From positions 62,001 to 126,000 of the forward strand of contig NZ_CANLSL010000005.1 in the NCBI RefSeq assembly GCF_947493735.1: a DNA stretch of 64,000 nt, in the 5' to 3' direction. Shown here piece by piece: positions 10,880-20,707 of this stretch; position 1 is the stretch's first letter, and each line of letters begins with the position of its first letter. The DNA is from an uncultured Acinetobacter sp. Lineage in GTDB: Bacteria; Pseudomonadota; Gammaproteobacteria; Pseudomonadales; Moraxellaceae. The notes under the pieces were generated by a model that had not been told where the DNA came from, did not search any database, and saw only the letters and a list, made by a program, of their open reading frames with translations. The position numbers and the translations under genes are program-made.

Positions 10880-10905
10880 TAAAAAGAGCATCGGATGATG
10901 CTCTT
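10880..10905 (-). terminator. Terminator of the minor pilin operon
   Basis: Nine-bp stem AAGAGCATC / GATGCTCTT with a 4-nt loop. On the minus strand it is followed by TTTTT, just after the last pilin gene. Confidence 0.8.
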
Positions 10906-10926
10906 AGGGTTTAATCAAAAGTAAAA

Positions 10927-11358
10927 TTAGTGGCTATCCCAACTTGAAGAAGTAGAAGGGCTACAACTCGTTCCTTTTTCCCAACATTTTTGCCCTTGGC
11001 TATTCATAACCACTGCGCCATTCCCATTTTGAACTGTTCCCGATTTAGGTGCAGCCGTGAGTGTCCACGTTTGTGCTACTGGTACAAGTGTGATGGTGTA
11101 TACGCTTCCTGAAGCTGGATAATCTTTACTCAAACTATTATTATCCAGCTTTGCGTTTGTATAATTGTGGTTCATTACATAATAGCTTTGTAAGCGCTGT
11201 GCAATATTCATCATTTCACTTTGTACATCAGCACGGTTAGTACGAATTTTATATTGAGTATAAGAAGGGTAAGCAATCGCCGCCAAAACAGCAATTATTG
11301 CCACAACAATCATTAATTCAATTAAAGTAAATCCTAAAGAGTATTTTTTCATTACCAT
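10927..11358 (-). CDS. pilE: Type IV pilin-like protein, PilE type (ComF-like)
   Basis: Pilin-like subunit with a prepilin leader (MKKYSLG) cut before [13 protein letters not shown]; Glu5 of the mature protein is present. The 140-aa product has two C-terminal cysteines (KCWEKGTSC) that may make a short disulfide loop. The start can be the ATG at 11358 or the in-frame ATG at 11352, which overlaps the stop of the preceding pilin in TAATG. It is the last gene of the fimU-to-pilE operon. In Acinetobacter baylyi genes of this kind are called comE/comF and are needed for natural transformation; which one this corresponds to is inferred from order. Confidence 0.85.
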   Translation of the reverse strand: MVMKKYSLGFTLIELMIVVAIIAVLAAIAYPSYTQYKIRTNRADVQSEMMNIAQRLQSYYVMNHNYTNAKLDNNSLSKDYPASGSVYTITLVPVAQTWTLTAAPKSGTVQNGNGAVVMNSQGQKCWEKGTSCSPSTSSSWDSH

Positions 11359-11945
11359 GACTCGCTATAACTGCCGCAATTTGCATAACCTGTCACTACA
11401 TCTTTGACTTTTGTCATACAACGTATACCTGTACTGCTTAAAAGCAGATCGTAATTACGTGGCTGTTTTGGCTCACCATCACTATCCTTAGCACGCTCTA
11501 GCGACATTACCCAGCTCAAACCGTTCACACTCGCTGAATCTGCTGTTTCTTGACCATCAGCTCCTTTAACAATCGTTAAGGGCTTATGTCCTGTTCCTCC
11601 ATTCGCCAATGTCAACGTATATTTCGCAGTGGAACTCGTTGAGCCTAGTGGCAACAGCAATTGACCCGTCGTTTTATTATAATAACTGGCAGTTGTAGGA
11701 TTTCCACCAGCATCTGTGCTTTCGTATGTATATAAATAACTTGCATCAAAACCTTTGTAACTAAAGTTTTTTGCTTTAAATCTTTCTAATTCCGCAGCTA
11801 TACGTAATGCTTCTTGCCGAGCAATTGCTAAGTCCTTTCGTTCTATATATTGTTGATACGAAGGTACGGCAATGGCAGCAATAATTGCTACCACCACCAC
11901 TGTAATCATTAGCTCAATTAATGTGAAGCCATGTGTTTTTTTCAT
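11352..11945 (-). CDS. pilE: Type IV minor pilin, PilE type (ComE-like)
   Basis: A 197-aa prepilin with leader MKKTHG and mature start [14 protein letters not shown], with Glu5 present. It is longer than the second pilE and has an extended globular domain with a late cysteine pair (GIRCMTKV, YANCGSY). It overlaps the next pilin by a few bases and starts about 10 nt after pilY1, consistent with stoichiometric translation of tip-complex subunits. Confidence 0.85.
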   Translation of the reverse strand: MKKTHGFTLIELMITVVVVAIIAAIAVPSYQQYIERKDLAIARQEALRIAAELERFKAKNFSYKGFDASYLYTYESTDAGGNPTTASYYNKTTGQLLLPLGSTSSTAKYTLTLANGGTGHKPLTIVKGADGQETADSASVNGLSWVMSLERAKDSDGEPKQPRNYDLLLSSTGIRCMTKVKDVVTGYANCGSYSESW

Positions 11946-11955
11946 GATTTACCCC

Positions 11956-14900
11956 TTAGCGAGTTTCATACCAACGTAACTGTCTAAGTTTCGCTGTGGT
12001 GGTAAACTCCTGACATTCAGGTAAATTTGGGGTAGTGGTACAATCGAGCGTGTTAGGGCGGTTTACAATCAACCCAGTATTATTGGCACTACTACGTCCT
12101 TGACCTAAACCAGCACCCAAAATACCCGCACCAAGTTTTACGCTATTCGGTGCTGTCTGACCACTCGCATAAAAGTTTTCAGGACATTCACCTGTTGGCA
12201 AACAGAATTGATAAACATAGCTGTCCCCTTTTACACCAGCGCCACACGTCCCACCGATCCCAGTACCATCGCGATGAAACACATTGACATACAACATGCC
12301 ATCTAAGGCATACAGCTCATTCATGCCTTTATAGACACCAGCTATATTCGAATAAATATATTTCCAACCATTATTACCAGTAACTGGAACGCCTGTACTA
12401 ATATTTGTATTTAAAGAACTAAAGCTAATATTTTGTGTCGTTAATGTTGGAGAAGCATAAAGATCTGTTTTAGCAACGTCTTTATCATAAACGACAAATA
12501 CACCGTCCGCTGCACTAACCGTGGATCCTGCCTGATTGTTTCTACCTGATGCTGCGACTGCTCCAACTAATGGAGAACTACGATTCCCTGAGCTAAATGC
12601 AACGGCTGCAACATAACCATCATCGCTGTCATGTATAGACACACTTGGCATTTCATAGAAGCGAGGGCTTGCCCCACCTGTTGCATGTTCATCAAATAAG
12701 CGTACAACACGTTTAGCAAAATTGGCTTTTTTAGCACTTGCATCCGCACCAGTCGCCGCATTATTTAAGTCAACACGGAACGCCTGTCCACCTAAATCCC
12801 CAAAATATAAGTTATCTACCAAACCATCACTATCACGATCAATCGCATTGATTTGACTGACAACACTGTATTTCATGTTAATTGTAGATGCACTGGCATT
12901 TGTATATGCTTCTGCACCTTTAGCTGCTGTAGCATTAGCACTTGTCCACCAAAGCAAGTCGCCATTATTGGCATCAAACATATAGACACCAGCGCCTTTA
13001 CCATTACTTTGATTATATTTGGCACATTCATAACCAATATTTTTAGCCGCAGTTTCTCCCGTAGCATTACATGCAGTAGTCTCACCTGTAGCATCATAAC
13101 CACCGCCCACAAACATGACCAGTTTCTTGACTCCACCAAAATTCACATAAGCAATGGTCGGTTTAGACCAACTTTGTCCCATATAGCTTAGAGCGGTTAC
13201 ACCTGTAGTTGTGGAACTTGATTTATAAATTTTTGAGTAGTCTGGGTCGATGTGAAATTTGAGCTCTGGATTATCTAGGTCAGATAAATTCAAGGCGTAA
13301 TAACTTTTGCCTCCCATACGTAAACCACCATAGACCCACTGCAAACCTTTTAATTCAAGATTTGTATTACTTGAATTATAAGTACTACCATCAGTATTTC
13401 TTTCTGAACCTTTTACTGTCAAGGTGCCATTGGATTTAGAAACATATTGGGTAAAAGCAGTCCACGGTGCATCTATACCGTAGAACAGGTTATCTTTGCC
13501 CAAGGTACTACTGGTTTCAGATAGAAAAGCATTCTTTTGATTTCGCATCATTTCATGTGGAGCAAATGCAAATTTTTCAATACCTGTATCAGCATCAACC
13601 ACGTGTAGTAAACCCTGTGTACTACCAAAGAGTAAATAGTCATCACGATCAGTGGTATCAAGCACACCGCCTGAACCCACAGTAATTTTTCCGCTTTGTG
13701 TCAATAAAATTGGAGTGGAGTGCATAACCGAACCGACCTGACGTAGTTCAGGTTTGGTTATAAGGTCGGCCAAAGTCACCGTTCCTGTTGCAGCAACATT
13801 GTAACCAAGCAAATTCAACCAGTAATTTTTATCTGGGTCGTTCACAAACAATGCCGTGCTACCTGTACCAAATAACGTCGCCACATTGACTTTTTTCAGT
13901 GAACCGATTTCACTTGCTGCATACGGAGCCGCAGTACCTGTAATTTCACGATTGGTATAAATAGTACGGTTTGCAACTTGCTCATTCGCAGCATTAGTGC
14001 CTATGCCTAAGGGCAACTGCCCTTTCATACCATTAATCCAAAGACCTTCAGCGGTTGAGTCAAGAGAACCATCTGCCTTAATTAAACGAATAGTTTTGCT
14101 ATTGTTATAAAGCTCCCCATTATAAATATGATATTTATTCATATTTCCGACCCAAAGCTGGGTAGTTTCTTGTGGTTTCGGCACAAATGAAGCGTAATAA
14201 CCATACGGCTGAATGCGTAATGGATTTAAAGCATCTTGTGGTAAAGTCGGAGCACCTGTGGCAATAGGATCAAATGTTGGTTTGACATTATCGACAAAGT
14301 TTAGAATACTTTCTGCAAGCTCCCTTGGTTGAGATGCAGAATACCAACCACCACGACCATAAATGCCCCATAATGCGGTATTGGCGATATCCGCACGGCT
14401 AGACCCACCTATTGTACTTCCCCAAGCATTAGTAATACTATTGTAATTCGAGAGTATATTTGCGATATCTATATTTGAACTGGTTAATATTCCAACCTTG
14501 TCTCGCTCATGCCCTGTATACGGTACCAACCCTTCATAGAAGCTTCCAAAACCAACCGATGCAGTTTTAATTTTAGGGCGATTAGTACCGCCATTTAGTA
14601 AAGTTTGGTTAAATTTTGCAATACATTGCCATATTGATTGATTATTAGTAGAACCAGTCATCGGCTTAAATTCATATGTTGAATTCACACTTGTAATATT
14701 AGAGTTCCATGATGTAGGGCAGGTAAAACCACTAATCGCTGCACTCATCGCATCCTGCGTATTGGCTACATCACTCTGTCCGCTTGGTCCACCATCGGAA
14801 AGGAAATAAATACCATTACCATTGCATTCAGACGTATCTGAGCCAATCGTGGTAAGTAATGACTGAGCAGCCACACCATAGGCTGGACCTGTTGGTGTCC

Positions 14901-15486
14901 GATCTGTGCCTCTTAATGCGGCCACCTTACGCACCAAACAAGCACGTTGAGTCATCGCTGTACAGCCTGAGGTGGCATTCGCACTAGCATCTAAGCGACG
15001 TGTAGGCACAAGCACTAATCCTGACCCACTTGTACCAGTATTGCCTGAAAACCGAGTGAGTCCTACCTCAATATCATCAGTCAGACGTGTAATACCATTG
15101 CGCCCCGCAAGTACATCCAACATCCCATCTATAAGTTTTGTAATACGATCGTTAACATCTCTTGTTCTACTTCCCTCTCGAATAATGCAGTAGTAACGAG
15201 TATATGAAGGAATACTCACTCCATTTACATTGCTTGCGCTAACAGGATCGATGATACCTCGACTAACAATAGTAGCGCCAGATGGCGCATCACATGCCAT
15301 ACCATCCCAAGTAGATGTCATACTCAACGATGTATCTAATACGAACATAATCCGTGTTTTACCACCTGTTGCGTTACTATAAATATCAATATCGCTGGCT
15401 TGTACAGATACACTTTGACAAACAACCAAGGTCATCAGCATAGATACCGTAGCTGAAAGTCCTTTTTTATGATCTAACTTTTTCAT
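11956..15486 (-). CDS. pilY1: Type IV pilus tip protein PilY1 (ComC-like)
   Basis: Large tip-associated adhesin/assembly factor, 1176 aa. A signal peptide (about residues 1-30) is followed by RIMFVLDTSLSMT, a MIDAS-like D-x-S-x-S start of a von Willebrand A-like domain. The C-terminal half is a beta-propeller-like PilY1 domain. DRDSDGLVDNLYFGDLGG at about residue 880 matches the calcium-binding loop of PilY1 proteins, which controls pilus extension and retraction in Pseudomonas. Position in the minor pilin operon supports the call. In A. baylyi the homologue is ComC. Confidence 0.92.
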   Translation of the reverse strand: MKKLDHKKGLSATVSMLMTLVVCQSVSVQASDIDIYSNATGGKTRIMFVLDTSLSMTSTWDGMACDAPSGATIVSRGIIDPVSASNVNGVSIPSYTRYYCIIREGSRTRDVNDRITKLIDGMLDVLAGRNGITRLTDDIEVGLTRFSGNTGTSGSGLVLVPTRRLDASANATSGCTAMTQRACLVRKVAALRGTDRTPTGPAYGVAAQSLLTTIGSDTSECNGNGIYFLSDGGPSGQSDVANTQDAMSAAISGFTCPTSWNSNITSVNSTYEFKPMTGSTNNQSIWQCIAKFNQTLLNGGTNRPKIKTASVGFGSFYEGLVPYTGHERDKVGILTSSNIDIANILSNYNSITNAWGSTIGGSSRADIANTALWGIYGRGGWYSASQPRELAESILNFVDNVKPTFDPIATGAPTLPQDALNPLRIQPYGYYASFVPKPQETTQLWVGNMNKYHIYNGELYNNSKTIRLIKADGSLDSTAEGLWINGMKGQLPLGIGTNAANEQVANRTIYTNREITGTAAPYAASEIGSLKKVNVATLFGTGSTALFVNDPDKNYWLNLLGYNVAATGTVTLADLITKPELRQVGSVMHSTPILLTQSGKITVGSGGVLDTTDRDDYLLFGSTQGLLHVVDADTGIEKFAFAPHEMMRNQKNAFLSETSSTLGKDNLFYGIDAPWTAFTQYVSKSNGTLTVKGSERNTDGSTYNSSNTNLELKGLQWVYGGLRMGGKSYYALNLSDLDNPELKFHIDPDYSKIYKSSSTTTGVTALSYMGQSWSKPTIAYVNFGGVKKLVMFVGGGYDATGETTACNATGETAAKNIGYECAKYNQSNGKGAGVYMFDANNGDLLWWTSANATAAKGAEAYTNASASTINMKYSVVSQINAIDRDSDGLVDNLYFGDLGGQAFRVDLNNAATGADASAKKANFAKRVVRLFDEHATGGASPRFYEMPSVSIHDSDDGYVAAVAFSSGNRSSPLVGAVAASGRNNQAGSTVSAADGVFVVYDKDVAKTDLYASPTLTTQNISFSSLNTNISTGVPVTGNNGWKYIYSNIAGVYKGMNELYALDGMLYVNVFHRDGTGIGGTCGAGVKGDSYVYQFCLPTGECPENFYASGQTAPNSVKLGAGILGAGLGQGRSSANNTGLIVNRPNTLDCTTTPNLPECQEFTTTAKLRQLRWYETR

Positions 15487-15503
15487 TTTTAAACCCTCTT
15501 TCT

Positions 15504-16190
15504 TTACGATACCAACTTCGGCTGACCACCAACCACATAGTCCGAATGCTGCATGTTATAGGGAATACCTAACCCATCAAAACATGCCCCCACGGCCGAA
15601 GCACGTTGCTTAAAACAGGCTTCTATCGCAGTTGAAGAAGCACCTGCAAAACTTGGCAATACCGAAATCACAGTTGCCCCGATATTATTACTAATAGCAG
15701 GCACATTACTTTCACCAAGACTGGTTCCTTTGGGTACACTGCTAAACGGAGCAGATGTTGTGGAGCTCTTGGTTAAATACACTTGCGACAACACAGCGGA
15801 ACGCCCTGTTGCAAATTGATTGGCTTTACAAAAACCATCTACACCTATTTTGGTCGTCGAATTATCTGACCCAATTGCACTCGCTTTTGAAAATTTGAAA
15901 AAAGAATCTTGCGCGGCGCGGTAACAAAAAACCAACTCATCCTCTGCATTTGAGGAAGAGTTAAAATACGCAAACATACCATCCAAAGCCAACTGCCGTT
16001 CAATATCCGCAGGGTTTTCAATATTAAATAAGGCCGAATCAGAGTTCTCTAACAACAACGCATTGACTTGACTATTGGTTGCAATTTTTAAACCCACAAT
16101 CCCCATTTTTACCGCAATTGTGCCTAGTAAAGTGACCACAACCAAAATGACCAATACTGTAATGAGTGTTGCACCTTTTTGTTTTTTCAT
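15504..16190 (-). CDS. pilX: Minor pilin PilX
   Basis: A 228-aa prepilin-like protein with leader MKKQKG before ATLITVLVILVVVTLLG. Mature position 5 is Thr, not the Glu found in the other pilins here; the same lack is seen in tip-type subunits of the GspK kind. The first codons overlap the pilW stop by 4 nt (ATGA). It precedes pilY1 by 17 nt, and probably works with FimU, PilV, PilW and PilY1 as the pilus initiation complex. Confidence 0.85.
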   Translation of the reverse strand: MKKQKGATLITVLVILVVVTLLGTIAVKMGIVGLKIATNSQVNALLLENSDSALFNIENPADIERQLALDGMFAYFNSSSNAEDELVFCYRAAQDSFFKFSKASAIGSDNSTTKIGVDGFCKANQFATGRSAVLSQVYLTKSSTTSAPFSSVPKGTSLGESNVPAISNNIGATVISVLPSFAGASSTAIEACFKQRASAVGACFDGLGIPYNMQHSDYVVGGQPKLVS

Positions 16191-17137
16191 TCCGATGCTC
16201 CCAAAGTATTACGAATAGCAACCACTTGATTTACCGCCTGACGCAAATATCGCTTATTTACAGCTGCATCTCCTGAAAGCGTCACTGGAGTTCCAGCAAC
16301 ATTAAAGCTGGTTTGAGTATTTAAATTTGCATCTGCACCAATTGTTCCTGTAGACCGCGAAAGAATGCCCACATCCATAGAAACAACATTCAAATAGGTT
16401 TTTGAACAAGTATCCTCAACAATCGGGGTCGCACAAGCACCACGAATAGTATTCATCGCTGCAATATATTCATTAATCGTCATATAACGTAATTGCCCTG
16501 CTGGATTTTTCACGCCTAAACGCACCTTAAAGGCATCGACACGCTGCATAATTTGTTGCGCGCCAGTCCCCAAACCCGTCATTACCGCACCCTCATAAGA
16601 AGCTGCATCACAATACAAAGAGTATGAAGTCGGTTCACCAGTTACCTGTTGCGGACTTTCTGCTACGTAATAACGCTGCACAATGGTTTTAGAGGAAGCA
16701 CTGGTTACTCCAGCCCCTTCACAATTAAAAATACTATCGTTTGCTGGGGTATATTGTATGGTTAAACGATCACTTCTGCCTGTCGTGTTATCCGTATCTT
16801 TACTTTGCAAGGTAACCAATTCAGCCTCTAAATTACTGATCGTTTGCAAGGCGGTGGGTAAATTCTCTTTTTTAAAAATAATGCCTGAACCATTGGTAAA
16901 ATTATTTACTCGGTGTGAGGAAGTGGTATTTAAATTGGTGTGGCGTAAATCATGCGTGACCAGTGATAAGCCAAAGTTGGCATTTTGCTGTAACTCGCTC
17001 ATACCAGACTGTAAACTCAAAGAACGCTGACTACTCAAAAATACCGCCAAACCTGCGGCAACAATTAACAACCCCAATGCCAAAGCAATCATCAATTCCA
17101 GAAGGGTAAATCCGAGGGCATAACGCTTATGAGCCAT
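16187..17137 (-). CDS. pilW: Minor pilin PilW (ComB-like)
   Basis: A 316-aa prepilin beginning MAHKRYALG, with mature start FTLLELMIALALGLLIVAAG, typical of PilW. The ORF-track start 39 codons upstream lies inside pilV; the ATG at 17137 has GGAGG about 10 nt upstream and overlaps the pilV end by 11 nt. Overlaps with pilV and pilX show translational coupling in the minor pilin operon. Confidence 0.88.
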   Translation of the reverse strand: MAHKRYALGFTLLELMIALALGLLIVAAGLAVFLSSQRSLSLQSGMSELQQNANFGLSLVTHDLRHTNLNTTSSHRVNNFTNGSGIIFKKENLPTALQTISNLEAELVTLQSKDTDNTTGRSDRLTIQYTPANDSIFNCEGAGVTSASSKTIVQRYYVAESPQQVTGEPTSYSLYCDAASYEGAVMTGLGTGAQQIMQRVDAFKVRLGVKNPAGQLRYMTINEYIAAMNTIRGACATPIVEDTCSKTYLNVVSMDVGILSRSTGTIGADANLNTQTSFNVAGTPVTLSGDAAVNKRYLRQAVNQVVAIRNTLGASE

Positions 17138-17612
17138 AGTTATATACCTCCATGATGATGCATTTCGCATTTGGCACATAGGCTGCACCATTGGTGCAAT
17201 CAGAACTACCTGTACCATTGGTCGCTGTTGTTTCTTCCCACGCCACATAAACACATTTACGCACTAAGGTAGACCCTTGACAATTAAGCACATTCATCCT
17301 CATACCCAAGCCAGTTGCACGGCTGCTTACTAGTCTAAAATCGTATTTAGCCATATCTTCAGGGGAGCAAAATGCAGTTGCGCAATTCGTGGTATCGGTA
17401 TTCGCAACATATCCCACCAACCCATCCCGATTCATACGCATCCGCTCCGCCAAATCTCGGGCAATATTGGTCGCCTGAACATTCATCGTCGCTTCGTTGC
17501 TAGCCGTGATTGCACGTATTTGCAATGCCACAAAACCAAGTACAGCAATACTGAGAAGCACCAAAGCCACAAGCACCTCCACCAACCCAACTCCCGTTTG
17601 ACGTTTCATCAT
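17127..17612 (-). CDS. pilV: Minor pilin PilV
   Basis: A 161-aa prepilin with leader MMKRQTG before VGLVEVLVALVLLSIAVLG, the PilV-type start in which Val replaces Phe1 and Glu5 is kept. The globular part has several cysteines (TNCATAFC, NCQGSTLVRKC, SDCTNGAAYVPNAKC). It lies 18 nt after fimU and overlaps pilW. Confidence 0.88.
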   Translation of the reverse strand: MMKRQTGVGLVEVLVALVLLSIAVLGFVALQIRAITASNEATMNVQATNIARDLAERMRMNRDGLVGYVANTDTTNCATAFCSPEDMAKYDFRLVSSRATGLGMRMNVLNCQGSTLVRKCVYVAWEETTATNGTGSSDCTNGAAYVPNAKCIIMEVYNYGS

Positions 17613-17630
17613 TTTTATTATTCCTTCCCC

Positions 17631-18059
17631 TCAAGTCGGACAACTTGTTGCCGCTTTGTTGTAAACAACCGTTCCACCCTTTTGTACATACACATATGCT
17701 TTTAACGCAGTATCACTACTGTGTTCAAAAATAAAGCACTGTCCGTTTGTGGAAACGCTGGTCTGCCCCAAACGATTAAAAGTCACACTGCTATCCCCAC
17801 TCGTTTTTGTGACATGCGTTGGCACCCAAGTTTTAAAAGGTGTTGCCACACTACTATCTAACGCTACGACCCGATCACTCTGTTTCAAAATCGCTTCTGA
17901 TCTCGTTTCGCTCAATAAATCCACAAAATTACGAGTATCGCTTCGCAATTGATTACTCCGAACCATTTGGATAAAAGACGGCGCAGCCATGGTTGCAATA
18001 ATTGCCAACACAGCAATCGTCACCATCAACTCTACTAATGTGAAACCTTTACTTGGCAT
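17631..18059 (-). CDS. fimU: Minor pilin FimU/FimT (GspH family)
   Basis: A 142-aa prepilin from the ATG at 18059 (MPSKG, then FTLVELMVTIAVLAIIATMAAPSF). AGAGG lies about 7 nt upstream; the 37 extra codons in the track are not part of the gene. The GspH-like core contains the usual NQLRSDTRNFVDLLSETRSEAI segment. It is the first gene of the minor pilin operon, with a promoter expected between 18060 and 18160. FimT and FimU cannot be told apart with certainty here. Confidence 0.85.
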   Translation of the reverse strand: MPSKGFTLVELMVTIAVLAIIATMAAPSFIQMVRSNQLRSDTRNFVDLLSETRSEAILKQSDRVVALDSSVATPFKTWVPTHVTKTSGDSSVTFNRLGQTSVSTNGQCFIFEHSSDTALKAYVYVQKGGTVVYNKAATSCPT

Positions 18060-18156
18060 GGTATGCCTCTTGAATCCTATTACCCCAATACAAAGATAAT
18101 ACAATAAGCTCGTCAAGAAATACATTTCTTGATTAATGGCTGATTTTGAAGATAAA

Positions 18157-18187
18157 AGGCAAAAAGCCAACTGATATCAGTTGGCTT
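18157..18187 (-). terminator. ispH terminator
   Basis: A 24-bp perfect palindrome (AAGCCAACTGAT / ATCAGTTGGCTT) is followed on the minus strand by TTTTT. It lies between ispH and fimU, both on the minus strand. Confidence 0.8.
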
Positions 18188-18252
18188 GAAAATTAATACT
18201 TAGAAATAGCTAAAATGATTGTGATATCAAAGTGATCACCAAGCATCCAAAT

Positions 18253-19203
18253 TTATGCTTCAATCACTTTGATTCGAAGTTCTTTAGGTAAACTAAAAGT
18301 AATATGTTCTTCTTGTCCCGCAAGCTCTTCAGGGGAGGTTGCTCCCCACTCCTGCAAGCGATCAAGCACTTGTTTAATTAAGATTTCTGGTGCTGACGCA
18401 CCTGCGGTGACACCTATTTTACTTTCTTTAGTAAACCACGCTTGGTGCATTTCATCTGCATTATCAATCAGAAATGCTTTTTTCCCCATACGCTCAGCAA
18501 GCTCACGCAAACGGTTTGAGTTTGATGAGTTTGGTGAACCGACAACCAAAACCACATCGCACTGCTCTGCAAGATCACGTATTGCATCTTGACGGTTTTG
18601 CGTGGCATAGCAAATATCGTCTTTTCGAGGCCCTTGAATCAGCGGATATTTTGCTCGCAATGCCTCAATGACTTTCGATGTGTCATCAATAGATAAAGTC
18701 GTTTGGGTGACAAATGCCAATTTCTCAGGATCATTCACTTGAAGCCTTGCAACATCCTGCTCATCTTCCACCAAATAGATCTGCCCACCGTATTTACTAT
18801 CAAACTGCCCCATTGTCCCCTCAACTTCAGGATGACCATGATGACCAATGAGTACAGCTTCCATACCTTCTCTAGAATATTTCAATACTTCTAAATGGAC
18901 TTTAGTCACGAGTGGACAAGTTGCGTCAAATACTTTGAGTTGACGATGTTCTGCTTCTTGTTGAACTGCTTTGGATACGCCATGCGCACTGAAGATCACA
19001 ATCGCATCATCAGGCACTTGGTCAAGCTCATCAACAAAGATCGCACCTCTTTGCTTTAGATCATCTACAACGAATTTATTATGAACCACTTCATGGCGCA
19101 CATAGATCGGCGCACCAAAGCATTCTAGTGCGCGATTGACGATCGCAATCGCACGATCCACACCTGCACAAAAGCCTCGAGGATTCGCCAACAGTATTTG
19201 CAT
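18253..19203 (-). CDS. ispH: 4-hydroxy-3-methylbut-2-enyl diphosphate reductase
   Basis: Last step of the MEP isoprenoid pathway, forming IPP and DMAPP with a [4Fe-4S] cluster. The three cluster cysteines are seen: Cys12 in [12 protein letters not shown], one in [12 protein letters not shown] and one in [11 protein letters not shown]. The [13 protein letters not shown] block is also present. The length of 316 aa is normal. It is divergent from gmk, with about 150 nt between them holding both promoters. Confidence 0.97.
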   Translation of the reverse strand: MQILLANPRGFCAGVDRAIAIVNRALECFGAPIYVRHEVVHNKFVVDDLKQRGAIFVDELDQVPDDAIVIFSAHGVSKAVQQEAEHRQLKVFDATCPLVTKVHLEVLKYSREGMEAVLIGHHGHPEVEGTMGQFDSKYGGQIYLVEDEQDVARLQVNDPEKLAFVTQTTLSIDDTSKVIEALRAKYPLIQGPRKDDICYATQNRQDAIRDLAEQCDVVLVVGSPNSSNSNRLRELAERMGKKAFLIDNADEMHQAWFTKESKIGVTAGASAPEILIKQVLDRLQEWGATSPEELAGQEEHITFSLPKELRIKVIEA

Positions 19204-19357
19204 GATTCACCTAGTCACTAGAAGTATTGCTGATTTCATCAATATTATGATGATTGTAATGTCAATTTTATTACGCCAATTTATTACAATGTGGGTTTAG
19301 TTTCGAAAGACATTCTACTACAATCTCCACTATAAATATGATACAGGAAAATTTCGC

Positions 19358-19981
19358 ATGTCGGGTTTACTTTTTGTGGTTGCCGCTGCATCTGGCACAG
19401 GCAAAACTTCACTGGTAAAAGCATTACTCGATCGCACGAGCAATCTACATGTGTCTGTATCACACACCACTCGCCCGAAACGCAATGGTGAGTTAGATGG
19501 CATTCATTATCATTTTATTGAAAAAGATAGCTTTACTGCGCAAATCGAGCAAGGTGGTTTTATCGAATATGCCGAAGTATTTGGTAATTTTTACGGCACA
19601 TCACAGCGCACCGTCGAAGAACAACTCCAACAAGGTCATGATGTATTACTCGAAATTGACTGGCAAGGTGCAGCGCAAGTTCGTAAATTATTTCCAGATT
19701 CTATTCAAATTTTTATTCTTCCACCAAGTCAGTACGATCTACGCCAACGCCTTTCCAATCGTGGCACAGATAATGTCGAAGTGATCGAACATCGTCTTGA
19801 CTGCGCAGTCTCTGACATGCAGCAGTATGTCAATTTTGATTATATCATTATCAATGATTCTTTTGATCGCGCTTTGCATGAGCTAGAAGCGGTAATTACC
19901 GCAAATCGCATGACCCTCGCCCAACAAGCCAATCGCCATAGTGATTTAATTCAAAATCTACTTACTGCTCAAGTTAAATAA
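19358..19981 (+). CDS. gmk: Guanylate kinase
   Basis: Phosphorylates GMP to GDP. The 207-aa protein has the P-loop [10 protein letters not shown] near residue 12, the GMP-binding [20 protein letters not shown] and [21 protein letters not shown] precedes the ATG. It is followed by rpoZ and spoT, a conserved gammaproteobacterial order that puts a GDP-making enzyme beside ppGpp turnover. Confidence 0.97.
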   Translation: MSGLLFVVAAASGTGKTSLVKALLDRTSNLHVSVSHTTRPKRNGELDGIHYHFIEKDSFTAQIEQGGFIEYAEVFGNFYGTSQRTVEEQLQQGHDVLLEIDWQGAAQVRKLFPDSIQIFILPPSQYDLRQRLSNRGTDNVEVIEHRLDCAVSDMQQYVNFDYIIINDSFDRALHELEAVITANRMTLAQQANRHSDLIQNLLTAQVK

Positions 19982-20092
19982 AGTACTTCAATTGCCTGCC
20001 AAAAACTTAAGTTCAAACATTCAGCTTGAGTCACCGCATCAATTTGGCTATAATTTGCGACTATTTTAAATTTGAATATTACAGGGCAGATC

Positions 20093-20371
20093 ATGGCACG
20101 CGTAACTGTTGAAGATTGCTTAGAAAATGTTGACAACCGTTTTGAATTGGTTTTGGTTGCAAGCAAACGTGCCCGTCAAATCGCACGTCAAGGCGTAGAG
20201 CCGACTGTAGAATGGGACAATGACAAACCTTCTGTAGTTGCACTTCGTGAAATCGCTGAAGGTCATATCAACAAAGATATCTTAAAGCAACGTGATCAAG
20301 ACCTTGAACACAACCAGTTTGATATGGCGCTTTCAACCGATACAATCAACTTAGACAACTTTAGTTTTTAA
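20093..20371 (+). CDS. rpoZ: DNA-directed RNA polymerase omega subunit
   Basis: Small polymerase subunit that helps beta-prime assembly and in E. coli forms part of a ppGpp site. The 92-aa product starts [31 protein letters not shown]. The ORF track begins seven codons too early; the ATG at 20093 follows AGGGCAG. It lies 111 nt after gmk and is followed by a strong terminator. Confidence 0.97.
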   Translation: MARVTVEDCLENVDNRFELVLVASKRARQIARQGVEPTVEWDNDKPSVVALREIAEGHINKDILKQRDQDLEHNQFDMALSTDTINLDNFSF

Positions 20372-20442
20372 CTCTAGCTTCTAAGTTTTAGCTTTTCAGC
20401 TTTGACTCCTAAAGTCGCAAATGTTTATCCGTTTTTTTAAAG

Positions 20443-20470
20443 CCAATGCCTAAGTTGCATTGGTTTTTTA
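20443..20470 (+). terminator. rpoZ terminator
   Basis: Stem CCAATGC / GCATTGG with a 7-nt loop followed by TTTTTTATTTT, 70 nt after the rpoZ stop. It separates gmk-rpoZ from spoT. The rest of the 336-nt gap holds the candidate spoT promoter. Confidence 0.8.
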
Positions 20471-20628
20471 TTTTATGATTTGAAATTCATATTTTTTTAC
20501 TTATACCGTTTTTGATGAACAGATTTTCGTTTCAAACTGGATTCCTCTCAGCAATTTCACAACATTGTTCAAATCGAAACACAGCCTTAAATTAAAGCCG
20601 ACATAATAGACAATTTAGCAAAAAATAT

Positions 20629-20660
20629 TTGACAATTCAGACGTTTTGCTTTTCATTATA
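20629..20660 (+). promoter_or_regulatory. Candidate sigma-70 promoter of spoT
   Basis: TTGACA at 20629 and CATTAT at 20654, with a 19-nt spacer, lie about 50-80 nt before the spoT ATG. The spacer is longer than ideal. Confidence 0.4.
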
Positions 20661-20707
20661 GGGTGAGTAATTTTTTGCAAAAAATCAGCTTTTAGGATCC
20701 ATCTTTT

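Noticed and set aside
12853-13191. Plus-strand 112-aa cysteine-rich ORF
   Set aside because: Antisense to pilY1 without a start signal or family resemblance.
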